Positions 42,616 to 54,600 of a stretch of 64,000 nt of DNA are shown here, in pieces. The notes below the pieces were generated by a model that saw nothing but the letters and a program-made list of their open reading frames with translations, did no database searches and was not told where the DNA came from. The translations under genes were made by a program, and so were the position numbers. This stretch comes from Spongilla lacustris (lineage: Eukaryota > Porifera > Demospongiae > Spongillida > Spongillidae), in the NCBI GenBank assembly GCA_949361645.1, contig OX442427.1, positions 1,188,206 through 1,252,205 of the forward strand, given 5' to 3'. How positions within the stretch are numbered: position 1 is the first letter of the stretch; the number at the start of each line of letters is the position of its first letter.

Positions 42616-45600
42616 TTACAAGTAAGAGAGACCATGTGTGATTCCAAAGGCCTCCTCATCTGTCTCCTTCTGCTGTTCTGCCCACAGGTTGACATACTTG
42701 GCAAGCAGCGGCCCTATCTCACGGCCCTGCAGAGGAAGCCCCCCGTTGAGCAGGTGTGCATGCACCAGTCAGGAGTGTGGAGAGATAACATTGTGCTGGG
42801 GTGGGGTGGGGAGGGGTGGGTGGGGTGGGGAGGGGTGGGTGGGGTGGGGAGGGGTGGGTGGGGTGGGGTGAGGTGGGGTGGGGTGGGTTCAGTACAGGAT
42901 CAAGTACTTACATATGGTGTCTCACAGCGCAGAATGGTCTGTTGCAGGAGAGTTCCCAACTTGATATCAAAGTACTGCTTTCCATCCTGGGACCTCAGCA
43001 TCCTTGTTGAGACGATTGTGCTGTAAGGGAACTCTTGCAGGACCACCTGAAGATGTGATAGGTGTGACTACTCCTCCCCATCCCACATCACACAATGTCC
43101 CCCACATCACACAATGTCCCCCCACACCACACAATGTCCCCCCACATCACACAATGTCCCCCCACACCACACAATGTCCCCCACATCACCCCCACATCAC
43201 ACAATGTCCCCCACATAACACAATGTCCCCCCACATCACACAATGTCCCCCCACATCACACAATGTCACCCCACACCACACAATGTCCCCCATCACACAA
43301 TGTCCCCCACACCACACAATGTCCCCCCACATCACACAATGTCCCCCACACCACACAATGTCCCCCCACACCAATGTTCCCCACACCACACAATGTCCCC
43401 CCACACCACACAATGTCCCCCCACACCACACAATGTCCCCCCACACCACACAATGTCCCCCCACACCACACAATGTCCCCCCACACCACACAATGTCCCC
43501 CCACATCACCCCCACACCACACAATGTCCCCCCACACCAAACAATGTCCCCCCACATCATACCCCCACAGACCTTTGTTGCATGATCCAAGAAGGAGAGT
43601 CCCTTCTTGTTCACTGCCAGAAGGGTGTGGCCCTGCAGCAGTGGATCGGATGTGGTCTGAGTGGGAGGAGGGGAAGATGGAGAGGACATGTGATAGCATG
43701 CATTGTGTCATGTGATAGCATGCATTGTGTCATGTGATAGCATGCATTGTGTCATGTGATAGCATGCATTGTGTCATGTGATAGCATGCATTGTGTCATG
43801 TGATAGCGTGCATTATGTCATGTGATAGCGTGCATTATGTCATGGGATAGCGTGCATTGTGTCATGTGATAGCATGCATTGTGTCATGTGATAGCATGCA
43901 TTGTGTCATGTGATAGCATGCATTGTGTCATGTGACTGAATGTATTACCATAATAGGAAAGAATTTTGAACCATATAAAGGCAAGGTGGAGGCAAGCCCT
44001 AAGAGATGTGAGGCATGAAGCAGTGACACTGGGCACAGTGCTAGCTCTTACTGATGTACTTCTTTCTTGCATCTGGTTTGGCAAGGTCAGCCACATGGCT
44101 TTGGTAATACAGCTGTACTCGCTGTGACCACTGGGAGGGAAGCATGAAGTGGGAGAGGGGAGGAGGGATTAGCAGTCCCATCTCCCTTCTGTGGGGGAGA
44201 GGGAGAAGAGAAGGGGAGAGAAGGAAGGGGAGAGAAGGGAGGGAAGAGGGGGAGGAGAGATTAAGATAAGCATGAAAGATCAGATAGCCAGGTATGTGGT
44301 ACAACTTGCCCTATTGGACCCGTTCCCCTGTCTCCTCCCTCTGTCCCTCCCCTGTTCCCTGCTGCTCTGTACTGCAAAGCGGCCAGCTCACAGACAGCCT
44401 CCTATATAGCACACACAGTTAGGTTGCCATGACACCTCTGCACACTGTCAAAACTTACCACCATCACTTCTGTCAGCAGTCCATCCTTCAAAGGAATTAG
44501 GAACCCATTCAGAACATCTGCCTTGGCCTGTTTGGAAGATTCAATCACACAAAGATAGCAGGTGTCTCCATCTGCTATACAACATTCTATAATTCACAAG
44601 GTTTTATTTATTTTTTAAAAAGAACATTGGAAAAATGTATTTTAAAGCAGACCTAGGGTGTGTAAGAGGTGTGAGCTCATGTGATGTGTTCACACGTGTA
44701 CATCTAGGCTGTACACACATGTGTACTTGTAAGTCGACCCAGGAGTGCTTTCCTGGTTCAATTTCATACTGGATTTGGACTCCCCGATGGCAAGTAGAGG
44801 CTAGGAGAACGCTTAGTGTGCAACCATAACACCCTAACACCCTAATTCCTGCCTCCTCACTATGCCATTCTCATGTATCTTATAGCACACACACATACAC
44901 AACACAAACACAACATACATACACACACAACACACACACATACACACACAACACATACACACACAACACACATAAAACACACACACAACACACACATTAC
45001 ACACAACACACATACACACACAACACACATACATACACACACAACACACACACAACACACACAACACACACACACACAACACACACATACACATACACAC
45101 ACAACACGCATATATCATATATCATACCTGAAAATACAACAAGTCAATGCAGAGTGAGTTCTGGAGCTTTGTGCTGTGGTTCCACACCAGCTTGGTGAAG
45201 CATATCCTGTACTGAAGACCCCTGGATTCCACCATTGAGGTCATGTCAGTGATGTAGTCAGCAGTGAGGAGGGGCAGGGGAGGGCAATCTGATGGGGAGA
45301 AGAGAAGCTCTGGCACATCAGTGAGATTATCAACCCCAACCTCACTTTCTCCAAGGTCAACATACAACCCGTACTCATCGATCTCCTCCTCCCTTTGAAA
45401 TCCTAGCAGTGCACACACTTCCTTCAAGATGTCGTAGGTGACCTTATAAGGGATAAGGGCAGGATGAAAACGAGGTACAATAATCCCCTCCTCCTCCCCA
45501 GTGCCAATATGCTCACAGTAGCCATCTTTACTCTCAGGATCTTGCTGCAGTCACCATGGAGATGGACTATCTGTCGCCTTGTGTATTTTTCATCCTACAC

Positions 45601-48600
45601 ACCAAGAAATAAGTAAAGTTCATGTGTCAGGCCACCTCATCATGCAGGCCACCTCTTCATGCAGGCCACTTCATCATGCAAGCCACCTCATCATGCAGGC
45701 CACCTCATCATGCAGGCCACCTCTTCATGCAGGCCACCTCATCATGCAGGCCACCTCATCATGCAGGCCACCTCATTATGCAGGCCACCTCGTCATATAA
45801 GCCACCTCATCATGCAGGCCACCTCATCATATAAGCCACCTCATCATATAAGCCACCTCATCATGCAGACCACATCACACTCACTAGCACAGATTGGATT
45901 TCAGTGGTTGAAGGTGGATCTTTCCTACCACCAAACCTCATGGTCCTTCTCAAGTTGAATTCGCACATAGAAGCCAGGGCTGTGGTCAGGAACAACATTA
46001 CATTAAAAAATAAATAAATTCTGCAGTCAGACGTTTATGTGGCGAGAACTGACTGTGGTGTGGGGATGAGTGGTTTGAGGTGTAGGCTTGGAGGAAGTGC
46101 ACAAGAAAGGGGAGGAGGGTTGTGGAACACAGGAAGTAGGCGGAGCATACAAACATCAGCTGCCACCCACGCAAGCAGCTTAACCTGCAAAATCAAGAGA
46201 TGAGACATCCCCTGAGCCTCCCTCCCTCCCTCCCCTACCTTCTACCTCCCTCCCTCCCTTCTCCCTCCCTCCCTCCCTTCTCCCTCCTTCCCTCCCTCCC
46301 CTTTTCCCTCTTTCCCTCCCCTTCTCCCTCCTTCCCTCCTCTGTCTCCCTTCTTCCTCCCTCTCTCCCCCTTCTTCCTCCCTCTCTCCCCCTTCTCCCTC
46401 CCTTTTTCCCCCTTCTCCCTCCCTCTTTCCCCCTTCTCCCTCCCTCTTTCCCCCTTCTCCCTCCCTCTTTCCCCCTTCTCCCTCCCTCTTTCCCACTTCT
46501 CCCTCCCTCTTTCCCCCTTCTCCCTCCCTCCCTCCCTCTCCCCCCCTTCTCTCCCTCCTCCCATCATACGGTTTAGAGCTCTGGTTGTTAGTGAGCTGTT
46601 TGATTATCTGGCAGTACACCTCATCCTTCAAAGCCTCATGTTCACGAGTGCACTATGAAGTGGGGGCATGGGTGAGGGGTGAGTGATGTGAAGGTAAGGG
46701 GTGGGTGATGTGAAGGTGAGGGGTGAGTAATGTGAAGGTGAGGGGTGGGTGATGTGAAGGTGAGGGGTGGGTGGTGTGAAGGTGATGGATGGGTGATGTG
46801 AAGGTGATGGATGGGTGGTGTGAAGGTGAGGGGTGGGTGGTGTGAAGGTGAGGGGTGGGTGGTGTGAAGGTGAGGGGTGGGTGGGTGGTGTGAAGGTGAG
46901 GGGTGGGTGATGTGAAGGTGAGGGGTGGGTGATGTGAAGGTGAGGGGTGGGTGATGTGAAGGGGAGGGGTGATACAGGCACAGGGGACATGAGGTAGGGA
47001 ACAGAAAAGGAGCACATGTTAGGTGGATGCTTACTAACCTTCAGGATGAAGAAAATATTATCTTCAAGAGTACCCCTCAAGACGTAATCCCCCATGAAAC
47101 GCATTACAGCTAGAGGTTATAGTTAGAAGGTGTGTGTATGTGTGTGGAGAGGAGAACTGTCAGAGCAAGAACATTTTGTTGGAAGTCCAAAACTATATGG
47201 TGATTTGAGATCCCTGAGGTAAGCATTAAGGTGTGGCTAACATACCTAAGAAGCACTCCACTGCCAAGCTGTTAACCTCAAGGTTGGTGGGCTCCAGTTG
47301 GAGAAGCGACACTGGAATGGGAGACTGGACACCACACAGGCACACCATACAATATAGAGTTAACCCCTAGACCACAGGCCTTGCAGTTGGTCACCTTTGA
47401 GAACCTGAGAAGCTGTTGTATGCTCCCCTCCACCGCCTCCTTCCTCCTCCTACTCAGTGTGTCTCTGATTGTGCTGATCAGGCTTCCTGTTTGTGACGTG
47501 GATAGCTTCTTGATCATTTCAACCCTGAGTTTAGGAGAGGAGGGCAAAATGAAGCATGCATATACCAGCATGTGTGTAGGGGGAGGGCGGAGAGGTAGCG
47601 GAAAGGTGGAGAGGGAAGGTGGAGAGGAAAGATGTGAAGAGGGAAAGGTGGAGAGGAAAGATGTGAAGAGGGAAAGGTGGAGAGGAAAGATGTGGAGAGG
47701 GAAGGTGGGGAGGGAAGGTGGAGAGGTGTGCGCACTTTTTGTGGAGTGATTTTTACGCAACAGATTTGGTGTTGCAATGATATATGATGTTATTGCACTA
47801 GTAGTATAGGTACTAGTATAGGTACTAGTATAGGTACTAGTAAAGGCACTAGTATAGGTACTAGTATAGGCACTAGCATAGGTACTAGTATAGGCACTAG
47901 TATAGGTACTAGTATAGGCACTAGTATAGGTACTAGTATAGGCACTAGTATAGGTACTAGTATAGGCACTAGCATAGGTACTAGTATAGGCACTACTATA
48001 GGTACTACCGTACTAGTATAGGTACTACCGTACTAGTATAGGTACTACCGTACTAGTATAGGTACTAGTATAGGTACTAGTAAAGGCACTAGTATAGGTA
48101 CTAGTATAGGCACTAGCATAGGTACTAGTATAGGCACTAGTATAGGTACTAGTATAGGCACTAGTATAGGTACTAGTATAGGCACTAGCATAGGTACTAG
48201 TATAGGCACTAGCATAGGTACTAGTATAGGCACTAGTATAGGTACTAGTATAGAGGCACTAGTATAGGTACTAGTATAGGCACTAGTATAGGTACTAGTA
48301 TAGAGGCACTAGTACATGTATAGGTATTTAATTGTTTGACCAAACTTTGCAGGCAATTAGCGATTAAAGAAACACTTCAGCTTGGTGCCAAGAATGGCAC
48401 CAAGCTGACAATGAAGAAGACATACTGGAGACTGTGACCATTTCACTCTGATGCTGAAACTGTGCAAAGGGTACCCCCCAAGTATTTGGCCAATTGCAAG
48501 GGACCCCCCCCCCCCCCCCCCCCAAGTATTTGGCCAATCGCAAGGGGACCCCCTTCCCCCCCCCCCCCCCCCCCCCCCCCCTCAGTTTTTTGCATTAGGT

Positions 48601-51600
48601 CTTTTATTGCCATATCACTTTTTAATATTGCTGTGCCATTGCTTGCTCAGAAGCAAGGTGGAGGGAAGGGTGGAAAGGGAGGTGGAGGGGGTGAAGATGA
48701 GAGGGGGGAGAGGGAGGTGGAGGGGGAGGGTGGAGGGGAGGGGTGATCATGATGCAAATACACACATACAATACAGGGGACAGCTACTGCTCGTTTTTAT
48801 TGACCTCTCCGATCAATGTATGCTCACTGACACTATAACCCTTTACCCCTTTCTACATCAGCTATTCTGCCTTTACAACAGACCTGTTTTGGCCTAAGAG
48901 GAAGTGCTTGGATGCAAACTCGACCATTGACGAGTCATCGGGGGGCAGTGTATGGAGTGACGGCATACCCAGCAGTTCAACAGTTTCAATAAGCCCCCTG
49001 GCGCCCTCAACAATGTTGACCTTCTCTTTGGAGTAGCTCCTCTCAGGCGACACTCCAGCCTTTGACAAGAACCTTGCCCGCTAGGGGTGTGTGCAGTTCA
49101 TAGAAGAAAAAAAATGTTCCCAACCTGAGCCCCATCATGATAGCCACGCCCACTACATCATCCTATCACAGCCCCACCCACCTTTCCCCTCCCATCGTAG
49201 CCCCGCCCATTGCATAACTCCTCCTACAGCATCCCCAGGTGCCCACTCACCATGACAGACTTTTCACTGGGTGCCTCTCCCCACGAGACTAGAGGGACAA
49301 TGTATTCCTCAGGGAAGATACCAACCCTGCCTTCAAATTCACCAAATAGCCATCCTGGGGACCAGACAGGGTAACCATGGCTACCCTGGTACAGGTTGAT
49401 TGCTGTCCCACCTCTTTCAAGATGTGCCTTTGGCTGCAGCTTGATAACGGCTCCCTTTGGAAAGCTTAACAGGGAGGACACAGAGGTGGAGTATTCAGCT
49501 AACGTCATGACATACTGCCTCTTCTATAAGAGAGGAAATGGGTGGAGTAAGTGGGCGGAGTAAGTGGGCGGAGTAAGTCGGCAGAGTAAGTGGGTGGAGT
49601 AAGTGGGTGGAGTAAGTGGGTGGAGTAAGTGGGTGGAGTAAGTGGGTGGAGTAAGTGGGTGGAGTAAGTTTAAGAAGTGGAGTAGGAGGAGCAAAAAGTG
49701 CAAGCCCTACTTACAGTAAAACTTTGCCCATTTTAAGCATAGTGTGACACTCCCACCTATCCCCAAGCTGCCCCTAAAATAACCTCACCCCTTCCTGACC
49801 AGCCCTGGTGAGAGGTTTAGGTGATACTTTGGGAGGAGGGGGTAGGATGGAGGGGGAGGGGCAAATAAAAGTGACAAATTACCATCTCCAATTCCTTCAA
49901 GTGCTTCGAGACAAGCTGAGCAATTTGGCTGGCCTGGGTGCAGATGGTGACAGATGGCTTGGGTTAGAACATATTCCCACATACAACTGTACACCACACA
50001 TACACATACACATACACATACATACATACATACATACATACACACATACATACATACATACATACATACATACATACATACATACATACATACACACATA
50101 CATACATACATACATACATACATACGTACATACATACATACATACATGCACACATACATGCATACATGCACACATACATGTAAATGCACACACATACATG
50201 CACACACATACATACACTCAAACATGCACACACACACATACATGCACACATGCACACACACGTGCACACATACTCACATAGTCAGAGTGCACTTGTATGG
50301 CATAGGTACCCTCCCGGTCCTCACACACGAGGGAGAATGTGACTGATGAGGCTTCAGACACACATTCAATGATCCCATCATAACTGATAGACAATAATTC
50401 AAATTCAGTATATGCATAGTAATATTGAAACCACACCTTCAACAAAACAACAACTCACCCATACTGTTGCACTGGTATTAGAGGGGCAGAGACGTCATGC
50501 TGTTTGATGAAGACCACGCCCCTATGACCAATCCCAATATGAGAACAATCCAACAACTCTGTTTGACTCTGCAGAGGTGGAGCAAGAGGTGGAGCAAGGG
50601 GTGGAGCAAAGGGCGGGGCAAGAGGTGGAGCATCGGGCGGGGTGAGAGGTGGAGCATGGGCGGGGCGTGAGGTGGAGAATGGGGCAGAGCAACTTGAAGA
50701 AACATATTCCAAAACAGCAACTATTACACTCCTCACCAGAGCCATGAATATGCAACAGAAATAGCAGGGCAGCTCTCGAGCCCTGTTAACCACCTCCAAC
50801 TTAACAGCCTGGCTGATACTCCCCCCACTGTCACTGATGCCATGTCTCCCTGCACAACGAAACAAGTTTTACTAGTCTTGTCCCCAGACCCACATACGAC
50901 AGCAGCGGGTGGATTACGTCACCGCTACGTGAATGCATATCAGGTTGGGGACGAGACTACAGACGGACCACCATGTAAATTACCGAGCAGCTGTTGCAAT
51001 ATTTCCCTGTCCTTCTCCGACATTCGAAGGCAGCCATCACACAATGTGTCTCTTACCACCTGCTCGAGCAAGGAACCAACTTGGTGTGCACAAAGTTCAT
51101 GGCCCTTGTATCGTGTAATCTTACCTGGCAGAAAACCCAATCCAATACTGTCCCTTCCTCGTAAGCTTCCAAGGGGTTAAAAAACTAAATGGATTGAAAT
51201 AAATTACTTTCGCGGAAGTGGGAGGTACATGTACTCACTTCTTTCTTCAGGGTCAAGGTCCAAGGCGGGTCAATATAGGCAATGGGAGGAGTCCACAAAG
51301 GGGGCACCGCATAAACGTTGATGGTGGGGGGCGGAGGTGCGTCGAGCACTGGATCAGCCTGCAGCGAGCCGTTGCCCGTGGAGGAGGTGGAGCGGTACAG
51401 ATTTGACAGGCGGCTCTGCCTCTTTTGAAGCAGGGCGATGCTGTTCTGTGATCGGAGCAGGGGACGTCCCTCCGTGCTCTCTGTGGCTCCTATGGCTTCC
51501 GTGCCCTTGCTTTGGGGGGCGGGGGCGGTGGCTTCCTGGACACGTGATGCATCCGTTGACGTTGTGCTTTGCCCCACGATTTGCTGGGGCCAGAACCCCA

Positions 51601-54600
51601 GAAACCCCGAGAGTTCGTTCTGCAGTTGTGCAGACAGCTGTTTTACAGACTGAAAATGAAGACAAAACGTCAGATGATTGGAATTCGCTATTGCTTTAGG
51701 GGGTGGGGAGAAATTGTCTGCTGTACTTACTAAAGCGCTCTGCAGAAGTTCTGCATGGTAGCCCACCAGTGGAGGGTGCGCAGTGACTGGCCTTCCTTCT
51801 TCAGCTGGAATCTTTGCAGCTGCCACTTCTCCGAAGCCAGGGGGAGGGGGGAGTAGGTCCTCACACTCCAAGGCCAACTGCTTTGTGAGTATTGCTATCT
51901 TGCTGCTGCTTGGATGCTTGGGAGGGGGAGGTGGAGGGGGAGGGGGAGGTGGGCTTTTAACAGCAGATACCATAGTGTCAATGTCAGTGACCAAATCATC
52001 TTCATCATAATCATCGCTGTCTTCTTTTGCATCCACCACCACCTCCCCCTCCTCTTCCTTCCCCTCCTCTTCCTTCCCCTCCTCTTCCTTCCCCTCCTCT
52101 TCGTTCCCCTCCTCTTCCTTCGCCTTTTCCATCTCCTCCTTCTCTCTATTTTCCTCGGGTTCCAAAACTGGTGCAAAAAGGCTTTCAACAAACCAGCTCA
52201 TCACTCTTGATGAGCGATCGTTTGGTTTTGGTAACTGGCTGAAATCACAATGATCATCACTTGACCCTCAGTGTGCACCTCACACAATGATCATCACTTC
52301 ACCACCTCACATAATGATCATCACTTCACCACCTCACATAATGATCATCACTTGACCCTCAGTGTGCACCTCACACAATGATCATCACTTCACCACCTCA
52401 CATAATGATCATCACTTCACCACCTCACATAATGATCATCACTTGACCACCTCACACAATGATCATCACTTGACCACCTCACACAATGATCATCACTTGA
52501 CCACCTCACACAATGATCATCACTTGACCACCTCACACAATGATCATCACTTGACCCTCAGTGTGCACCTCACACAATGATCATCACTTGACCACCTCAC
52601 ACAATGATCATCACTTGACCACCTCACACAGTGATCATCACTTGACACCTCACCTTGTAATGAGATGAGGAACTGCTCCCTTTGGGAACTCTGGAGGAAC
52701 TTCGAGCTGTGATATGGCATCAAATAAGTACCCATATCCTGCCAGATCCATGCACTGAGAGGTGTGCACTAACTGGAATGTCCAACCATCCATGTTTGAG
52801 GTAAGATTCCTAGGCAATATTTTTAATGGGGAGCAAGTGGCAGGTTAATAAAAAGTCTGGGGTATGAGGAGAGTTGGCACATTGCACAGGAAAAACTTTC
52901 GGATTCCCAGCCTTGGTTTTTTTCCCAGGTTAGGTTGATAGCTATTAAGGAAATTCACAGCTGACTTGGTGGACCTCAATGGGTTGATTTAGTCATTATC
53001 CACCTGGGATCATAGAACAAAACCAGGCTGGGAAAGTTTTTCCTGTGTTGGCAGACATACTTCTCCTGCACCATAAGTCTGGCAATGTCATCAACTGTTG
53101 TCCATGAATCTGTCGGAACATACAACCTTTGTCCTGCAAGCAGAAGAGAATACGACATTGAGCAACACGTGCACAAAGCTTCCTAACATCACCAGCTCCC
53201 CAAGCTAACAACATCACCAGCCCCCCAAGCTAACATTACCAAGCTACAAGCCTTTTTCATCACCATGCACTCACTAAACTCCTTCCCACAAACCCTAAAA
53301 CTTCTCCACACCTCTTACTCCTCCCACATTCCTCCACACTCCTCCCACACTCCTCCACACCTCTTATGCTTCCACACTCCTCCCACACTCCTACCACACT
53401 CCTCCCACACTCCTACCACACTCCTCCCACACTCCTACCACACTCCTCCCACACTCCTCCCACACCTTTTATGCTTCCACACTCCTACCACACTCCTACC
53501 ACACTCCTACCACACTCCTCCCACACTCCTACCACACTCCTCCCACACTCCTCCCACACCTTTTATGCTTCACACTCCTACCACACTCCTACCACACTCC
53601 TACCACACTCCTCCCACACTCCTCCACACTCCTACCACACTCCTCCCACACTCCTCCCACACTCCTACCACACTCCTCCACACCACTCTCACCATCAGGA
53701 TAACAAAACTCCACTGCAGTTCTAGCAAAGCTTCTGGCAGACCTCCACTCCAGCAGGCACGGGGGACAGCATCTTGGCAAATGCTTACAACTGGTTCTCA
53801 AAAGGTTGTGCTGACAGTATGCCTTGTAGCCAGCATCGGCATAGTGAAAGGAAAAGCTAGCAAAATGAAAGGAGGAAAGCATATCAAATGGCCATAGTAA
53901 GGGTGGGAGGGGAGGGAGGCTTTTGGGTTCATCTACATAGTGTCATATTTAATATTTTATAAATTACACTGTGTCACAGTATAAATTAATGTTATCCCCC
54001 CCCCCCCCCTCCCCCCCATTATTATGATAGTCTATGACCATGTTAATGATGAAGGAGTAAAATCTGTCCCTTTTGATCTCTTCATCTTTCCTCAGGTCAA
54101 GTTGCCTGTGGTCACTCCTCCCTCTGCATCCCTCCCTTCCTATCCTTCTCCTCCTCCTCTCCCTCCCTTCTTCCCTCTCCCTTTCCTCCTCCTCTCCCTC
54201 CTCTCTCCCCTCTCCCTTTCCTCCTCCTCTCCCTCCCTTCTTCCCTCTCCATTTCCTCCTCTCTTCCTTCCCATCCTCTCTCCCCTCTCCCTTCCCTCCT
54301 ATCCTCCCCTCCCCTTACTTGAGGAGATAGCTGTCCATGACCTCTGAAGGTGGAACAGCACCAGAGCAGAGGGCAAACAGGAGCCATCCACGCGTAAGGC
54401 TCTGCTCGTCCTTATTGCACCACACCTGGTTGCAGATCTGGGCGTAGAGCTCGTCCCTGAGGGGTCCCGAGCACAGGGCCTGCAAGGTTCCAGCACAGAT
54501 GAGATGCAGCTATGCAAGGCTGAGACATCGACTGACCTTAGCAATGATGCAGTTTCCCAAGATGACATCCTTGATACCAGTGAGAGACTCTTGCATAAAA

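Larger units (their letters stand above)
42616..45600 (-). other. C-terminal FERM domain exons
   Basis: About 45515-45600 gives [15 protein letters not shown] (F1 strands). A likely ~80-bp intron with acceptor CCCTTATAAG leads into [15 protein letters not shown] through LWN-type F1/F2 sequence (about 45127-45443). Then [17 protein letters not shown] (about 44459-44580), [13 protein letters not shown] (about 44357-44400, F2), [20 protein letters not shown] (about 44055-44140), [20 protein letters not shown] (about 43573-43660, F3), [20 protein letters not shown] (about 42946-43050), and the terminal exon 42616-42726 ending [10 protein letters not shown]. Confidence 0.8.
45892..47525 (-). other. 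MyTH4 domain 2 exons
   Basis: Exons: about 47389-47523 ([20 protein letters not shown]), 47245-47325 ([20 protein letters not shown]), 47033-47107 ([20 protein letters not shown]), 46577-46658 ([20 protein letters not shown]), 46063-46192 ([20 protein letters not shown]) and about 45892-45982 ([20 protein letters not shown]). Together they follow the class XV MyTH4-2 from VMRFMGD to LRFGGR almost block by block. Confidence 0.87.

Noticed and set aside
43004..43737. Several overlapping frames rich in His/Pro/Thr
   Set aside because: Artefacts of the CCCCACACCACACAATGT minisatellite in a myosin intron.
42797..43940. Direct repeats that could be taken for a CRISPR array
   Set aside because: Units are contiguous without unique spacers, and the DNA is eukaryotic. 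These are minisatellites.
46235..46631. Gly/Glu/Arg-rich minus-strand frames
   Set aside because: Mostly the polypurine complement of a CT-tract. Only the short stretch [20 protein letters not shown] near 46577-46658 is real myosin exon.
49540..49670. Repeated GTAAGT as a cluster of splice donors
   Set aside because: They lie on the plus strand while the surrounding gene is on the minus strand.
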